A program made the position numbers and the translations under genes. Below the pieces are notes generated by a model that saw nothing but the letters and a program-made list of their open reading frames with translations, made no database searches and was not told where the DNA came from. Shown piece by piece: positions 44,501 to 54,989 of a stretch of DNA of 64,000 bases (its first letter is position 1; each line of letters opens with the position of its first letter). This DNA comes from Paralithodes platypus (taxonomy: Eukaryota; Arthropoda; Malacostraca; Decapoda; Lithodidae): the NCBI GenBank assembly GCA_032716605.1, contig CM064538.1:20314219-20378218 (forward strand). The letters run 5' to 3'.

Positions 44501-44990
44501 AGATTCGCATACACAAACACTCATTCCCACTATCCCATACACACATACACTCACAGATTTTCACTCAGATCAACACACACATCACCGCTTGTCCACACAC
44601 ACAAGTCTGTATGCGTGTTTGTGTGTGTGTCCGTTCCTTCACTAATGACATTATAATATGCCCTTCCTTAGGAAGAAGTAGCCCCTAATCAGGTATCAAC
44701 CACTCCCACTCTCTCTCTCTCTCTCTCATATGAAGTTAATGTAAGCACTTTCTTGGTGTAGCCTATAGCCTATATGTTATTCATTGGTATGCTCGCTATC
44801 ATCCATAATATATTACCTCATATTTATGCACATTTAATTGTAAAATATACTAAGCTTGATATATTGTAATGTTTTCTTTTGTCCTGTAACATTAAATAAG
44901 ATTCTATTATACACGTATAGTTCAATATATCATAAAAACAAGATGTCTTATATGAGGGGTTCAGGCAGAGCGTGGGGACTGTGACGTCAC
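44501..44990. other. hAT interior, no gene
   Basis: CA-rich to about 44640, (CT)n at 44710-44728, then AT-rich subterminal DNA of the hAT element. Short open frames are CA/TG artefacts. Confidence 0.5.
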
Positions 44991-45048
44991 TCATTCACAG
45001 GTACCAGCGCGTGGGTTGACCCTATATTCTCTGGACCCTGGCTAGAAC

Positions 45049-45080
45049 AGTATATACACACGTCACTGGTACTCAAAGGG
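45049..45080 (+). mobile_element. Family A copy A9, right end
   Basis: AGTATATACACACGTCACTG and GTACTCAAAGGG end at TTAA 45081, completing the A element begun at 41017. Confidence 0.85.
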
Positions 45081-45084
45081 TTAA

Positions 45085-45410
45085 GGGGAGATGGGTCGTT
45101 TTGCTGGACCCCCTTCTCCCTCATGTTTAGTCCCATTAGTTTTTAGATTTTTATGACGTTCGGTTTATTAGTTTGACGATTTTAACACCTTTCGCCCCAT
45201 TTCGTTGTCAATTGTAAGACCTTTCGTGCAGCTTAGGTGTTGATTTTATCCTGGCGAGCGATAGCGAGCCTGTAATTTTAGAAGGAACCGGCATAGAGCC
45301 GGGACATTTTCTATTGAAAAATTTACACATTTATTTTGAAAGGGAGTCTAGGGTGTATTTTATAAAGCTTGATGATGGTCTAGTGAGGAAACTCAAAAAT
45401 ATATTAACAA
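45085..45410 (+). mobile_element. Family C TTAA element, copy C4, right end lost
   Basis: It begins at the TTAA (45081) that ends A9: GGGGAGATGGGTCGTTTTGC. Core TCCTGGCGAGCGATAGCGAG, then GATGGTCTAGTGAGGAAAC. It dissolves into TA-rich DNA; no right TTAA. Confidence 0.8.
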
Positions 45411-45499
45411 ATATATACTGTATATACAGTATACCGGTATATATATAATATTGGCACTGGTTGAGAGTTACTATGAACGGGTTGAGTTTACCCTAATTA

Positions 45500-45800
45500 T
45501 TGTTAAGCATTTTTTTTTTTTTTTTTTATTGCTCTTTCTGTTCGGGCTCTGTCTCGAGTCGGCCACCACCAGCTTTAGTGCATGTGCCTGAGGATATGTA
45601 TATACAAAAAAAATCTATGTGTATGAAGGAGACAGAAGGCAGGGCATACATACATACATACACACATACATACATACATACGGAGACAAATTGGGCTTGT
45701 CTCCTTTCATGTGTTAGCCTCAGTTCACCTAGCTGTAAATAGGTACCTGGAATAAGTGGACGACGTTGTGACGTCCCATCTGGGGTTGGCAAAAATGGTA
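45500..45800 (-). mobile_element. Probable SINE/retroposon fragment, minus strand
   Basis: The minus frame reads PTPDGTSQRRPLIPGTYLQL then GELRLTHERRQAQF. The nucleotide phrase CACCTAGCTGTAAATAGGTA is, from memory, a common dispersed repeat in crustacean and mollusc genomes. A (CATA)n tract lies at 45645-45680. No second copy in this window. Confidence 0.45.
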
Positions 45801-46167
45801 CAAGGCGAGATGGGTATCATATGGTTCACCTAAGCTGATGGCTACCTAAGCCTTCGGGCGAGACGGTACCGTCTATAGTGAGAATGGTACAATACAGATC
45901 CACCCTAAGCCTTCGTTTCCGATGTCGCCAATTGGCTAAAAATACAGACTACACACACATCCACAGCCATTCCAACGATACATATAACACCTACACATAT
46001 AGGAGGCGGGAAATAACGAGCATGCTCACTCCCGCAATACAACTAGAGTAAGTACAACTAGAGTAAGTACATACATACACACATTGTCAGGCAAAATCAC
46101 AGCCCCCAACGAGAACAAATAATTACGGAAGTCAACGCACAGCCATTTTTTATATAAACTAGCACAC
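45801..46167. other. No gene recognised
   Basis: CTAAGCCTTCG occurs at 45848 and 45904, a short direct repeat; otherwise spacer with an AACTAGAGTAAGTAC duplication at 46040. Confidence 0.5.
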
Positions 46168-46171
46168 TTAA

Positions 46172-46594
46172 CCCTTAAAGAGCGGCGGCCAGCTATAGTC
46201 GGGCACCAATTTGCAGCAAGATAGGAGCATTATTATGGCTTTAAAAAGGGTTAAAATCGGGTGCAAATGACCGGGAGTGCAGCGGGCCACACGTCCGACT
46301 CCCAGGGCCTACCACCGCCCACTGACTCACCCTCCCTGTGTTCTCGAGAGGCCGGCAGTGTAGCCAGTAGTGAGCATAGCTGGGAAAAATATACCGTTAT
46401 ACGCTAAACTCCCATGTTGGTGGTACCACTGTATGAGAACAACGAGTGCTACGTAGCTCGTTCTGGTCTCATTTTGAATCTTTTAGCGCCTAGTTTTTTG
46501 CTGAATACATTTCTTATTATGCAGATACTTGATTTATCATTCAGGAGGGCCTGAATATGCCCAAATACGCCCAAAACCCCCCACTAGACGAGGG
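46172..46594 (+). mobile_element. Candidate family E TTAA element
   Basis: TTAA at 46168 and 46595 enclose 423 bp starting CCCTTAAAGAGCGGCGG and ending CTAGACGAGGG. Terminal complementarity is limited to CCCT/AGGG, and there is only one copy, so the borders rest on the TTAA pair and on the abutting B5. Confidence 0.45.
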
Positions 46595-46598
46595 TTAA

Positions 46599-46951
46599 GG
46601 GGCCCATCTCGCTGTTTTCTCTTTCTCTCCCTCTCTCTTTGGCTTGTATGCATTCGGCCCCATTCAGCCTTCTGTTTTAAAACGTTTACCCCCCATCCAG
46701 GTGTCAATATTTTCCTGGCGAACGGTAGCGAGCCAGCATATATATATTTTTGTTTTGACAGCAAGCTAAATTTGTACGTTTTTCAATAGAAAGATGTGGA
46801 TTTCTCCATACAATGCTGACTCGCTATCGCTCGCCATGAAGAAATCGACACCTGGATGGGGATAAACGTCTTAAAACAGTTGGCTGAATGGGGCCGAATG
46901 GATACAAGCCAGAGAAAGAGAGATAACTATAAACATAACCGGTGACCCCCC
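46599..46951 (-). mobile_element. Family B TTAA element, copy B5
   Basis: TTAA at 46595 and 46952. GGGCCCATCTCGCTG at the left, CCGGTGACCCCCC at the right. Inverted halves and ATCGCTCGCCATG core present; about 15 bp around TCTCCGGCGAAGCC are deleted. Confidence 0.88.
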
Positions 46952-46955
46952 TTAA

Positions 46956-47140
46956 TTAACGACATCAACGTGGGTTATAAAAAATGTCAGAGGACCCGCT
47001 CGCGTTTATTATGGTTACGGGTAAAATGGGTCGCCGTTTTCTGTTCGGGTTTAGGTCGTAGGCATAGAAAATGGTGATATCTCTGCCTAACTGTTATATA
47101 TATAGCTTATATTTTTTGTTTGTTATAATTTATATATGTA
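46956..47140. other. Spacer
   Basis: No gene; TA-rich at 47090-47140. Confidence 0.5.
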
Positions 47141-47214
47141 ATGTTAGTAGCTGTTAGGTAAAGGTTAGCAACTGTTAGGTAAAGGTTAGCAACTGTTAGG
47201 TAAAGGTTAGTTGG
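47141..47214. repeat. 22-bp tandem repeat (3 copies)
   Basis: CTGTTAGGTAAAGGTTAGCA repeated at about 47150, 47171 and 47193. Confidence 0.9.
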
Positions 47215-47254
47215 GTGTCATCATTTAGCCTACTAGGTTAGGTTAAGTTAGTTT

Positions 47255-47461
47255 ACCCCTTCAGCACCATGACGGCTTTTTACCTTTGATTCTGGCTATA
47301 ATTATGTTTAATGCAGTTTAAGAAGGACCTATGTTACTAAGAGGGTTTATTGAGACCGTATATAGCCATTTGAGTCATATAATTATGTAGAATATAAACT
47401 AAATACAATCGCCTAATGGAAACCAGAAAAGGATGAACATTACGTCATGGTGGTGAAGGGG
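47255..47461 (+). mobile_element. Family A TTAA element, copy A10
   Basis: Left target TTTA (mutated) at 47251, right TTAA 47462. The ends CCCCTTCAGCACCATGACG and, on the reverse strand, CCCCTTCACCACCATGACG are nearly perfect inverted repeats of a divergent subfamily. Confidence 0.85.
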
Positions 47462-47539
47462 TTAAGTCAAGTTAGTCTAATACAAATATTATAACGTGGG
47501 TTGTGGGTGGGGGGGGGAGACAAGGCGCAGTACTCAAGA

Positions 47540-47770
47540 ATTACCCTCGCTTTTTCTGGACCCCCTTCTCCCTCATGTGTAGAATATTAATGTTGAGGTT
47601 TTAAGACGTTCGTTCCGTTAGTTTGGCGATTTTGAGACCTTTCGCCTTATTTTATTGTCAATATTAAGACCTTTCGTGACCTTTAGATGTCGATTTTTTT
47701 CCTGGCGAGCGATAGCAAGTTTCTAATTTTAGAAGAAACCTGCCTTTGGCCGGGAAATTTTAAATAGTTT
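47540..47770 (+). mobile_element. Family C fragment, copy C5
   Basis: CCCTCGCTTTTTCTGGACCC through CCTGGCGAGCGATAGCAAG to CCTTTGGCCGGGAAATTTTA. It is cut off in the middle. Confidence 0.8.
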
Positions 47771-47832
47771 ATTAATAAAAGTGTATTTGCACTTTAACTT
47801 TATATATACAAGTAGCTTCTACTATATACTCT

Positions 47833-47901
47833 GCATTTCTCTTTCCCTCTCTCACTCACACACTCTTTCTTTATCTTAATTATTATTCTTTCCTCCCACT
47901 T

Positions 47902-47976
<75 letters not shown>
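47833..47976. repeat. CT-rich and (CT)n microsatellite
   Basis: About 34 uninterrupted CT dinucleotides at 47906-47974, preceded by pyrimidine-rich DNA. Confidence 0.97.
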
Positions 47977-47978
<2 letters not shown>

Positions 47979-48051
47979 CGTGATCCCAGACTATTAATAT
48001 TCTTCACACCAAAGGTCATTCCAGTCAGATAGAGAAGCAATGGTCGGACTG

Positions 48052-48354
48052 GTGGTAGTACTCGCTTATTATGGACCCCCTTCTCCCTCATGTTTACCAT
48101 AGTAGTTTTCAGATGTTTAGACTTTTGTCCCATTAGTTTGGCGATTTTGAGACCTTTCGCCTCATTTTTTTGTCAATATTAAGACCTTTCTTGCCCTTCA
48201 GGTGTCGATTTTTTCCTGGCGAGCGATAGCGAGCCTCTAATTTTAGAAAAATGTACACATTTATCTTGGAAGGAGGTGTTTTTCTAAGCCGAGGAAACTC
48301 AAAAACAAATCAACAAATAAATATATAGCCCAAGAACCAAGCACTGTCCCCCAT
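48052..48354 (+). mobile_element. Family C element, copy C6
   Basis: GGTAGTACTCGCTTATTATG at the left; GAAACTCAAAAACAAATCAA and CACTGTCCCCC at the right. The GTGTTTTTCTAAGC segment is joined to GAGGAAAC by a short deletion. Targets have decayed to ATAA. Confidence 0.8.
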
Positions 48355-48374
48355 AAAAGGGTACCAGTCCAAGA

Positions 48375-48485
48375 TAAATCACCGATAATATAATGATTGG
48401 CATGTGTATATTTACCATGTGTGCAATATGATGATAATATAATGATTGGCATGTGTATATTTACCATGTTTGCAATATGATGAAT
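48375..48485. repeat. ~49-bp tandem duplication
   Basis: GATAATATAATGATTGGCAT followed by GTGTATATTTACCATGT occurs at 48384 and 48433. A single related copy lies right of C7 at 48981. Confidence 0.85.
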
Positions 48486-48544
48486 GACAGATGGCACGTT
48501 TTTATTTGCTCATTTATGTATTTTTTGTTTTTATTATTCTATTA

Positions 48545-48952
48545 GTTTGCTCCCTAGACCTCCATCAAGCTTAAAATAACACCCCCTAGACCCCTTTCCT
48601 CCCTAGACCTCCATCAAGCTTAAAATAACACCCCCTAGACCCCTTTCCTCCCTAGACCTCCATCAAGCTTAAAATAACACCCTCTAGACCCCTTTTCAAG
48701 ATATATTTGTACATTTTTCGGTAGAAAAATGTCCCGGCCGAAGGCTGATTCCCCTTAAAGTTACAGGCTCGCTATCGCTCGCCAGGAAAAAATCGACACC
48801 TAAATGGCACAAAAGGCCTTAAAATTGACAACGAAATGGGGCGAAAGGTGTTGAAATCGTCAAACTAATGGGGCGAACGTCATAAAATATAAAAACTAAT
48901 GGGGTGAAACACGAGGAAGAAGGGGGTCCAGAAATAAGCGAGTACTACCTCC
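48545..48952 (-). mobile_element. Family C element, copy C7, with internal 49-bp triplication
   Basis: On the minus strand it is a C3/C6-type copy ending AAGCGAGTACTACC at the right. The segment CCCTAGACCTCCATCAAGCT (period 49 bp) is present three times at 48552, 48601 and 48650, an internal expansion of a normally single-copy part. Confidence 0.85.
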
Positions 48953-49036
48953 ATAAAAGGGTAAAAGTACAAGATAAATCACCGATAATATAATGATGAA
49001 TGAACATGTCTGCAACATGACGAACAAAGACACTTT

Positions 49037-49379
49037 CTTGAAGGGGAGGAAAAACGTTTTTCTGGACCCCTTTCTCCCTAATAAGTAACTATTTTTGAGA
49101 TTATAAGACGTTCGGCCCATTAGTTTGGCGATTTTAACACCTTTCGCCCCATTTCGTTGTCAAGTTTAAGAGCTTTCGTGCCATTTAGGTGTCGATTATT
49201 TCCTGGCGAGCGACAGTGAGCTTGCAATTTTTCTACCGAAAAATTTACAAATTTATCTTGAAGGGGGGGAGGGTCTAAGGGGTATTTTTCTAAGCTTGAT
49301 GGAGGTCTAGGGAGGAAACAAATATATGAATAACTGAATTAATAGGCCAAACAAACGGTCTGCCTCCTCTTAAACCACA
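49037..49379 (+). mobile_element. Family C element, copy C8
   Basis: AAAACGTTTTTCTGGACCCC at the left; right TTAA at 49380 after GGTCTGCCTCCTC. Core TTCCTGGCGAGCGACAGTGA. Confidence 0.8.
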
Positions 49380-49383
49380 CACA

Positions 49384-49420
49384 ATCGTCTAAACATAACT
49401 AGAATAAAATTAAGAAGCCG
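49384..49420 (+). mobile_element. Family A remnant
   Basis: ACACAATCGTCTAAACATAA, then CTAGAATAAAATTAA, matches the right half of A. It shares TTAA 49380 with C8 and is cut by element P. Confidence 0.65.
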
Positions 49421-49627
49421 GTATCACACGAGCGCTTTTTCACTCAACATTTATCCTTAACACTGGTCTGGCAGCTCATGAGGTAAACATATACTATTTT
49501 TCTGTTACCTACATTCATCTATCATCAGTCTAGTTTCCGATACCAGTGCAAAATACTCCAGAGATGTTGTCAGAAAAATGTTGATCATCGAATGTTGACT
49601 ATAAAATCTCCCGTATGATACCGGCTT
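49421..49627. mobile_element. Inverted-repeat element P
   Basis: GAAGCCGGTATCACACGAG at the left; on the reverse strand GCCGGTATCATACGGGAG at the right, 207 bp in all, with TTAA on both outer sides (49417 and 49627). The left carries three extra bases (GAA) before the repeat, so the exact border is uncertain. Single copy. Confidence 0.6.
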
Positions 49628-49637
49628 AACCCATGTA

Positions 49638-49830
49638 GTGGCGCTAATAAGTCATGTCTCAGCTGTCATTATATTACGTTTGGCTCGCTCTGTGCTGTAA
49701 TAATGTCTGTCAGATGTTGAATAGGGTGGGTACGGTCACGCTAATAAGTCATGTCTCAGCTGTCATTACGTTTGGCTCGCTCTGGGCTGTATTAATGTCT
49801 ATCAGATGTTGAATAGGGTGGGTAAGTGTA
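49638..49830. repeat. 94-bp direct duplication
   Basis: GCTAATAAGTCATGTCTCAG...GGCTCGCTCTG.GCTGTA...GATGTTGAATAGGGTGGGTA occurs twice (49644 and 49739). The first copy has an extra ATATT. Confidence 0.9.
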
Positions 49831-49977
49831 GGAACCTGTTTGTATATCTCACTCAAAAAGAAGAAATCATGTGTAAATATTGCTGATGCCAATTATTGAT
49901 CAAAACATAATTATTGCCGAGACGTTACTTATTAGGCCGACTGTACTTGCATTCCATACGAAATTAGCTTCAATTTT
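49831..49977. other. Spacer
   Basis: No feature recognised. Confidence 0.5.
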
Positions 49978-51176
49978 TATACCAAACATGATATGTATAT
50001 AAGTTAATTATACCAAACATGATATGTATATAAGTTAATTATACCATGATATGTATATAAGTTAATTATACCAAACATGATATGTATATAAGTTAATTAT
50101 ACCAAACATGATATGTATATAAGTTAATTATACCAAACATGATATGTATATAAGTTAATTATACCAAACATGATATGTATATAAGTTAATTATACCAAAC
50201 ATGATATGTATATAAGTTAATTATACCAAACATGATATGTATATAAGTTAATTATACCAAACATGATGTGTATAAGTTAATTATACCAAACATGATGTGT
50301 ATATAAGTTAATTACCAAACATGATGTGTATATAAGTTAATTATACCAAACATGATGTGTATATAAGTTAATTATACCAAACATGATGTGTATATAAGTT
50401 AATTATACCAAACATGATGTGTATATAAGTTAATTATACCAAACATGATGTATATAAGTTAATTATACCAAACATGATATGTATATAAGTTAATTATACC
50501 AAACATGATATGTATATAAGTTAATTATACCAAACATGATATGTATATAAGTTAATTATACCAAACATGATATGTATATAAGTTAATTATACCAAACATG
50601 ATATGTATATAAGTTAATTATACCAAACATGATATGTATATAAGTTAATTATACCAAACATGATATGTATATAAGTTAATTATACCAAACATGATATGTA
50701 TATAAGTTAATTATACCAAACATGATATGTATATAAGTTAATTATACCAAACATGATATGTATATAAGTTAATTATACCAAACATGATGTATATAAGTTA
50801 ATTATACCAAACATGATATGTATATAAGTTAATTATACCAAACATGATATGTATATAAGTTAATTATACCAAACATGATATGTATATAAGTTAATTATAC
50901 CAAACATGATATGTATATAAGTTAATTATACCAAACATGATATGTATATAAGTTAATTATACCAAACATGATATGTATATAAGTTAATTATACCAAACAT
51001 GATATGTATATAAGTTAATTATACCAAACATGATATGTATATAAGTTAATTATACCAAACATGATATGTATATAAGTTAATTATACCAAACATGATATGT
51101 ATATAAGTTAATTATACCAAACATGATATGTATATAAGTTAATTATACCAAACATGATATGTATATAAGTTAATTA
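49978..51176. repeat. 31-bp satellite array (~38 copies)
   Basis: Monomer ATACCAAACATGATATGTAT plus ATAAGTTAATT. Variants GATGTGT (50262-50450) and short copies lacking GTGT or TATACC form a block in the left third; the rest is almost uniform. Confidence 0.97.
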
Positions 51177-51226
51177 GTCATAGTTAGTATATAGTAAAAA
51201 GGGGGCGTGTCTTTTGATGTCATTAA

Positions 51227-51433
51227 CCTCTTTAGTACAGGCGACGTCTTTTAAATACTATCCTAGCTATATTTAGACTATTTTATGCAGTTTAAGAAGG
51301 AGCTATCATAGCGAAAAGGGTCCAGTGAGATAGTTTGAAGGTTTTTAATTGCCGGATGCCCTTGTTAGACTGAATACAATCGTTTAATAGTAGCCAGTAT
51401 AATGTTAAAAAGACGTTACCGGTAAAGAAAGGG
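51227..51433 (+). mobile_element. Family A TTAA element, copy A11
   Basis: TTAA at 51223 and 51434. Ends are CCTCTTTAGTACAGGCGACG and, on the reverse strand, CCCTTTCTTTACCGGTAACG; inverted inner halves present. Confidence 0.88.
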
Positions 51434-51438
51434 TTAAG

Positions 51439-51649
51439 ACTTGCGAGTTTCGTTCTATAAGGAAGTTGGAGCTATAACCATCGATATTTAGCAGAATTAC
51501 CAGCTATAAAATGGTCATAGTGCATTTATAAATACATAAAACTCAATTCAACATACCTTTTATCCATTATAAACCAACATTATTATTGTATTTCTGTTTA
51601 ATAGCGATGTTTATGGCTCAAACTTCCTTATAGCCTGAAACTCGCAAGT
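51439..51649. mobile_element. Fold-back element Q with ~45-bp arms
   Basis: ACTTGCGAGTTTCGTTCTAT continues to CTATAACCATCG; its reverse complement closes the right end (CGATGTTTATGGCTCAAACT through CTCGCAAGT). It starts one base after the TTAA ending A11, so A11's edge may have been its target. Confidence 0.75.
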
Positions 51650-51687
51650 GGATAATTGCCAAAGAGTACCAAAGTGGCACCCGTCAG

Positions 51688-51988
51688 ATTTTGAAACAAC
51701 ACCCCTGTAATATAATTTTGAAACAACACCCCTGTAATATAATTTTGAAACAACACCCCTGTAATATAATTTTGAAACAACACCCCTGTAATATAATTTT
51801 GAAACAACACCCCTGTAATATAATTTTGAAACAACACCCCTGTAATATAATTTTGAAACAACACCCCTGTAATATAATTTTGAAACAACACCCCTGTAAT
51901 ATAATTTTGAAACAACACCCCTGTAATATAATTTTGAAACAACACCCCTGTAATATAATTTTGAAACAACACCCCTGTAATATAATTT
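51688..51988. repeat. 27-bp tandem repeat (11 copies)
   Basis: Identical copies of a monomer containing TTTTGAAACAACACCCCTGT and AATATAA. As 27 is divisible by 3, several frames on both strands stay open with 9-residue repeats; these are not genes. A family C element follows directly. Confidence 0.97.
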
Positions 51989-51995
51989 TCATTAA

Positions 51996-52345
51996 AGGGA
52001 GATGGTTCATTTTTTGGTCGATTTGTTTTCTTCTTTCATTTATTACTTATTTTGTTTTAGTTCTTCTCTAGATCTCCATCAAACTTTTAAAAAACATCGC
52101 CAGGATCCCCCTTCAAGATATAGTTGTGCATTTTTAAGTAGAAAAATGTCCCGCGGTTCCTCCAAAATTACAGGCTCGCTATCACTCGCCAGGAAAACAT
52201 CGACACCTAAATGACACAAAAAGTCTTAATATTGACAAAGGAAAGGAGCGAATGGTCTTAAAATCGCCAAACTAATGGGCCGAACGTCTTAACATCTGAA
52301 AACTAATGGGGCTACGCATGAGGGAGAAGGGTGTCCGTCTCACCT
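51996..52345 (-). mobile_element. Family C TTAA element, copy C9
   Basis: TTAA at 51992 and 52346. AGGGAGATGGTTCATTTTTT at the left; CTCGCTATCACTCGCCAGGA core; GAAAACTAATGGGGCTACGC and CCGTCTCACCT at the right. Confidence 0.88.
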
Positions 52346-52382
52346 TTAAAACAAAAGAAATGCATTAGTAGCCTACTTTACC

Positions 52383-52518
52383 TATATGGTCCAATATCAC
52401 ATTGTTCTATTGGACCATATATACAGTATATGGTCCAATATCACATTGTTCTATTGGACCATATATACAGTATATGGTCCAATATCACATTGTTCTATTG
52501 GACCATATATACAGTATA
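52383..52518. repeat. Three tandem 44-bp hairpin units
   Basis: TATATGGTCCAATA and TATTGGACCATATA form a perfect 14-bp stem around the 11-base loop TCACATTGTTC. The units are joined by CAGTA and are identical. Confidence 0.97.
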
Positions 52519-52529
52519 AGCGTGTACTC

Positions 52530-53256
52530 ATAATTATCTCTCTCTCTTTTATACTTTTTGCCTATATTTTGCAATGGATTGTAAGATTTTCATGCAATAT
52601 ATTACAGGCTAAAGGAATAAGTGCGAACATATTAATTATCTATCTTAAAGCCTTTCTCTCTCTCATTTACACTCTCTCTCTCTCTCTCTCACTCTTCTGT
52701 ATTTTTCTTTCACTCTCACTCACTCACTCTCACTCTCATTTACACTCACTCACACTCTTCTGTATTTTTCTTTCACTCTCACTCATTTTCACTCACAAGC
52801 TCTCTCTCTCTCATTCTGTATTTTTCTTTCACTTTCACTCACACTCACTCACACGTTCTCTCTCTCTCACTCTGTATTTTTCTTTCACTCCCACTCACAC
52901 TCTCTCTCTCTCATTTACACTCTCACTCACACTCACACTCCGGACACTCTCTCTCCCATTCACTCACAAGCTCTTTCTCTCTCAGTCTGTATTTTTCTTT
53001 CACTGTCACTCACTCTCACTCACACTCTCACACTCACTCACTCTCCGGACACCACTGGCGGGTCTTTCACACTAATGCGCTCCTTAGACTCCAAGTTTAG
53101 GGTCCCAGCTGTCCCCTCTCTCACACTCTCTCTCTCTCTCTCTTGCTCACTCTCTTTCAATTCCACTCGCTCACTCAATCACCTCTTGTTCGACAACAAT
53201 CCCACTTTCTCTGTCTCTTGTTTCGTTCACACCTCCCTCTCTCTCTCTCGTTCTCG

Positions 53257-53309
<53 letters not shown>

Positions 53310-53335
53310 TCTGTATATATATATAACTTCCTTTC
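52530..53335. repeat. CT/CACT-rich low-complexity region
   Basis: (CT)n blocks with a recurring CTGTATTTTTCTTTCACTC.CACTCA phrase (52697, 52761, 52817, 52874, 52988), so it is partly a degenerate tandem repeat of about 60 bp. Long Ser/Leu-rich frames across it are artefacts. Confidence 0.93.
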
Positions 53336-53339
53336 TCGC

Positions 53340-53656
53340 TCTCTCTCCGGTTGAGAGCTCTTGATCTCTTTCCGTTGGAGACCCGCAAACTACGAGGTCA
53401 GCTCATTGAAGTATCTAAAATACTTAACAATGGGTTTGACAATGTGGATTACAGACAAATGTTTAGCCTCAATATGAATACAACACGCAACAATGGCTGG
53501 AAATTAGAATTGAAAAGGTTCAGCATCAGAACTTGTGGAAACTTGTTCATATATGTGATCTGTTCTACCTGGAACAAACTTCCCTCCGAAATTGTAAACA
53601 GTTCTTCAGTAGAGCAGTTCAAGAAGAGAGTGGATAGTATTTTGCACACTCTGTAA
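53340..53656 (+). pseudogene. CR1-like LINE ORF2 C terminus
   Basis: The open frame reads LRALDLFPLETRKLRGQLIE, VSKILNNGFDNVDYRQMF, FSIRTCGNLFIYVICSTWNK and LPSEIVNSSSVEQFKKRVDS before a stop at 53656. The order L.LFSLE.RRLRGDLIEVFKIL, F..RV...WN.LP..VV.A.SV..FK..LD is the classic C terminus of CR1/L2-type ORF2 proteins. Upstream is CT-rich DNA, so the copy is 5'-truncated. The 3' flank has TCCTTGTAACTCCTTGTAAC, a possible short tail repeat. Confidence 0.8.
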
Positions 53657-53764
53657 AGAGTGTATAGTGCACTAAACAGTCTCTCTCCTTCCACTTTTAG
53701 TATCTCCTCAGAATGGACCGCAAGGTCTGCGAGATACTAAATATTCCTTGTAACTCCTTGTAAC

Positions 53765-53972
53765 ACTCTCTCTCTCTCTAACTCCCTCTCTCTCTCTTTC
53801 TATCTAACTCTAACTCCCTCTCTCTCTATCTATCTATATATATATATCTATCTATATATCTATCTATTTATCTGTAACTCTATCTCTCTCTCTCTCTCTT
53901 TCAATTGCACTCATTCACTTAAGCACCTCGTTAACCGCTAATGTCAGTGTTCTATCTGCTCTCTCTCTCTCT
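53765..53972. repeat. CT/CTAT-rich low-complexity DNA
   Basis: (CT)n with CTATCTATATAT blocks. TTCAATTGCACTCATTCACT at 53900 is an imperfect copy of TTCAATTCCACTCGCTCACT at 53157, so this and the first LINE fragment sit in similar local contexts. Confidence 0.9.
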
Positions 53973-54146
53973 CTCTTCTGCAATCGAGTTGTAAACTTGT
54001 GGAATGGGCTTCCTCGAGATGCTATAGACTGCAGCACCGTTGATTCCTTTAAACATCACGTAGACAATCACCTCGCCTTAAACCTGCGACTGATTGTAAT
54101 TTTGTTCTCAAATACATCGAGAATCAATTGTAACTGTGTTATGTTA
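53973..54146 (+). pseudogene. Second CR1-like C-terminal fragment
   Basis: FCNRVVNLWNGLPRDAIDCS then TVDSFKHHVDNHL, the same C-terminal motif as the preceding fragment but a divergent sequence. It begins directly out of a (CT)n tract and is bounded at the right by the TTAA of element F. Confidence 0.75.
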
Positions 54147-54150
54147 TTAA

Positions 54151-54638
54151 CCCTTCCTACCCGGTCTGCCTTAGGTAAGGACAGCACGAAAGAAGGGCCG
54201 CTACCCGGTATGCCTTATCTAAGGCATGAGCTTAATAGCCTAATTAAGCTTGGTCCGAACGCCGAACGCCGTGCGTACGACGTATGTCAACAAACCCAAG
54301 CGTTCGTCACCGCACCTCCGAAAACAAGAAGGAGAAGACTCCTCAATGTTATTGTTCTGACGTCATGACGAAATTAGTGTCTAAAAAGCCCCCATATTGG
54401 CAACATCTCTGCAATCTTGGCTCCACTGAAATCGTCATCACAACTGAACCAGTTGACTTACAGAGCTCTACTCAATGCCAAAAGACAGATTGAAAACCGC
54501 ACTACGATTATAGATGAGTGGGAAAGTTCTAGCAGTGAAAATAAACATAAATACGGTAGCCTAGGCCTAGACGTTTTTCAGCCATATCGCCCGGGTAGGG
54601 GCGACCGTCATTTGGTAAGACAGCCCGGGGAGGAAGGG
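54151..54638 (+). mobile_element. Family F TTAA element (piggyBac-like ends)
   Basis: A 488-bp insertion with TTAA at 54147 and 54639. Ends are CCCTTCCTACCCGGTCTG and, on the reverse strand, CCCTTCCTCCCCGGGCTG, 15 of 18 matching. ACCCGGTCTGCCTTAGGTAA recurs as ACCCGGTATGCCTTATCTAA about 50 bp inside. Plus-strand frames are open for 69-123 codons (for example KTRRRRLLNVIV) but no transposase motif is recognised; length is MITE-like. Confidence 0.85.
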
Positions 54639-54642
54639 TTAA

Positions 54643-54985
54643 GGGGGCGTCATCTGCTTTTCTTCTCTTTCTTTGGCTTGTATCCATTCGGCCCCATGCA
54701 GCCTACTGTTTTAAGAGGTTTACCCCCATCCAGGTGTCATTATTTTCCTAGCCAGCATATATATATATATATTCTATTTTGACAGCAAGCTAAATTTGTA
54801 CATTTTTTGATAGAAAAATTTCTCCGGATCTCCATACAATGCTGGCTCGCTATCGCTCGCCACGAAGAAATTTCCACCTGGATGGGGATAAACGTCTTAA
54901 AACAGTAGGTTGAATGGGGCCGAACGGATACAAGCCAGAAAAAGAGAGAAAAGGAGAGAAAGAGAGAAAAAGCAGGTGACCCCTC
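54643..54985 (+). mobile_element. Family B TTAA element, copy B6
   Basis: TTAA at 54639 (shared with F) and 54986. GGGGGCGTCATCTGC at the left, GCAGGTGACCCCTC at the right, inverted halves and CTCGCTATCGCTCGCC present. Confidence 0.88.
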
Positions 54986-54989
54986 TTAA

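Noticed and set aside
51628..52071. Overlapping open frames on both strands with 9-residue repeats
   Set aside because: A 27-bp period keeps several frames open at once. No gene would be open in several frames on both strands.
52386..53364. 229-codon frame and neighbours rich in Ser/Leu/His
   Set aside because: CT/CACT low-complexity DNA preceded by tandem hairpins; no conserved motif.
54151..54638. F element's 123-codon frame as a piggyBac transposase fragment
   Set aside because: No DDD-type or C-terminal cysteine-rich motif can be seen, and the element is MITE-sized.
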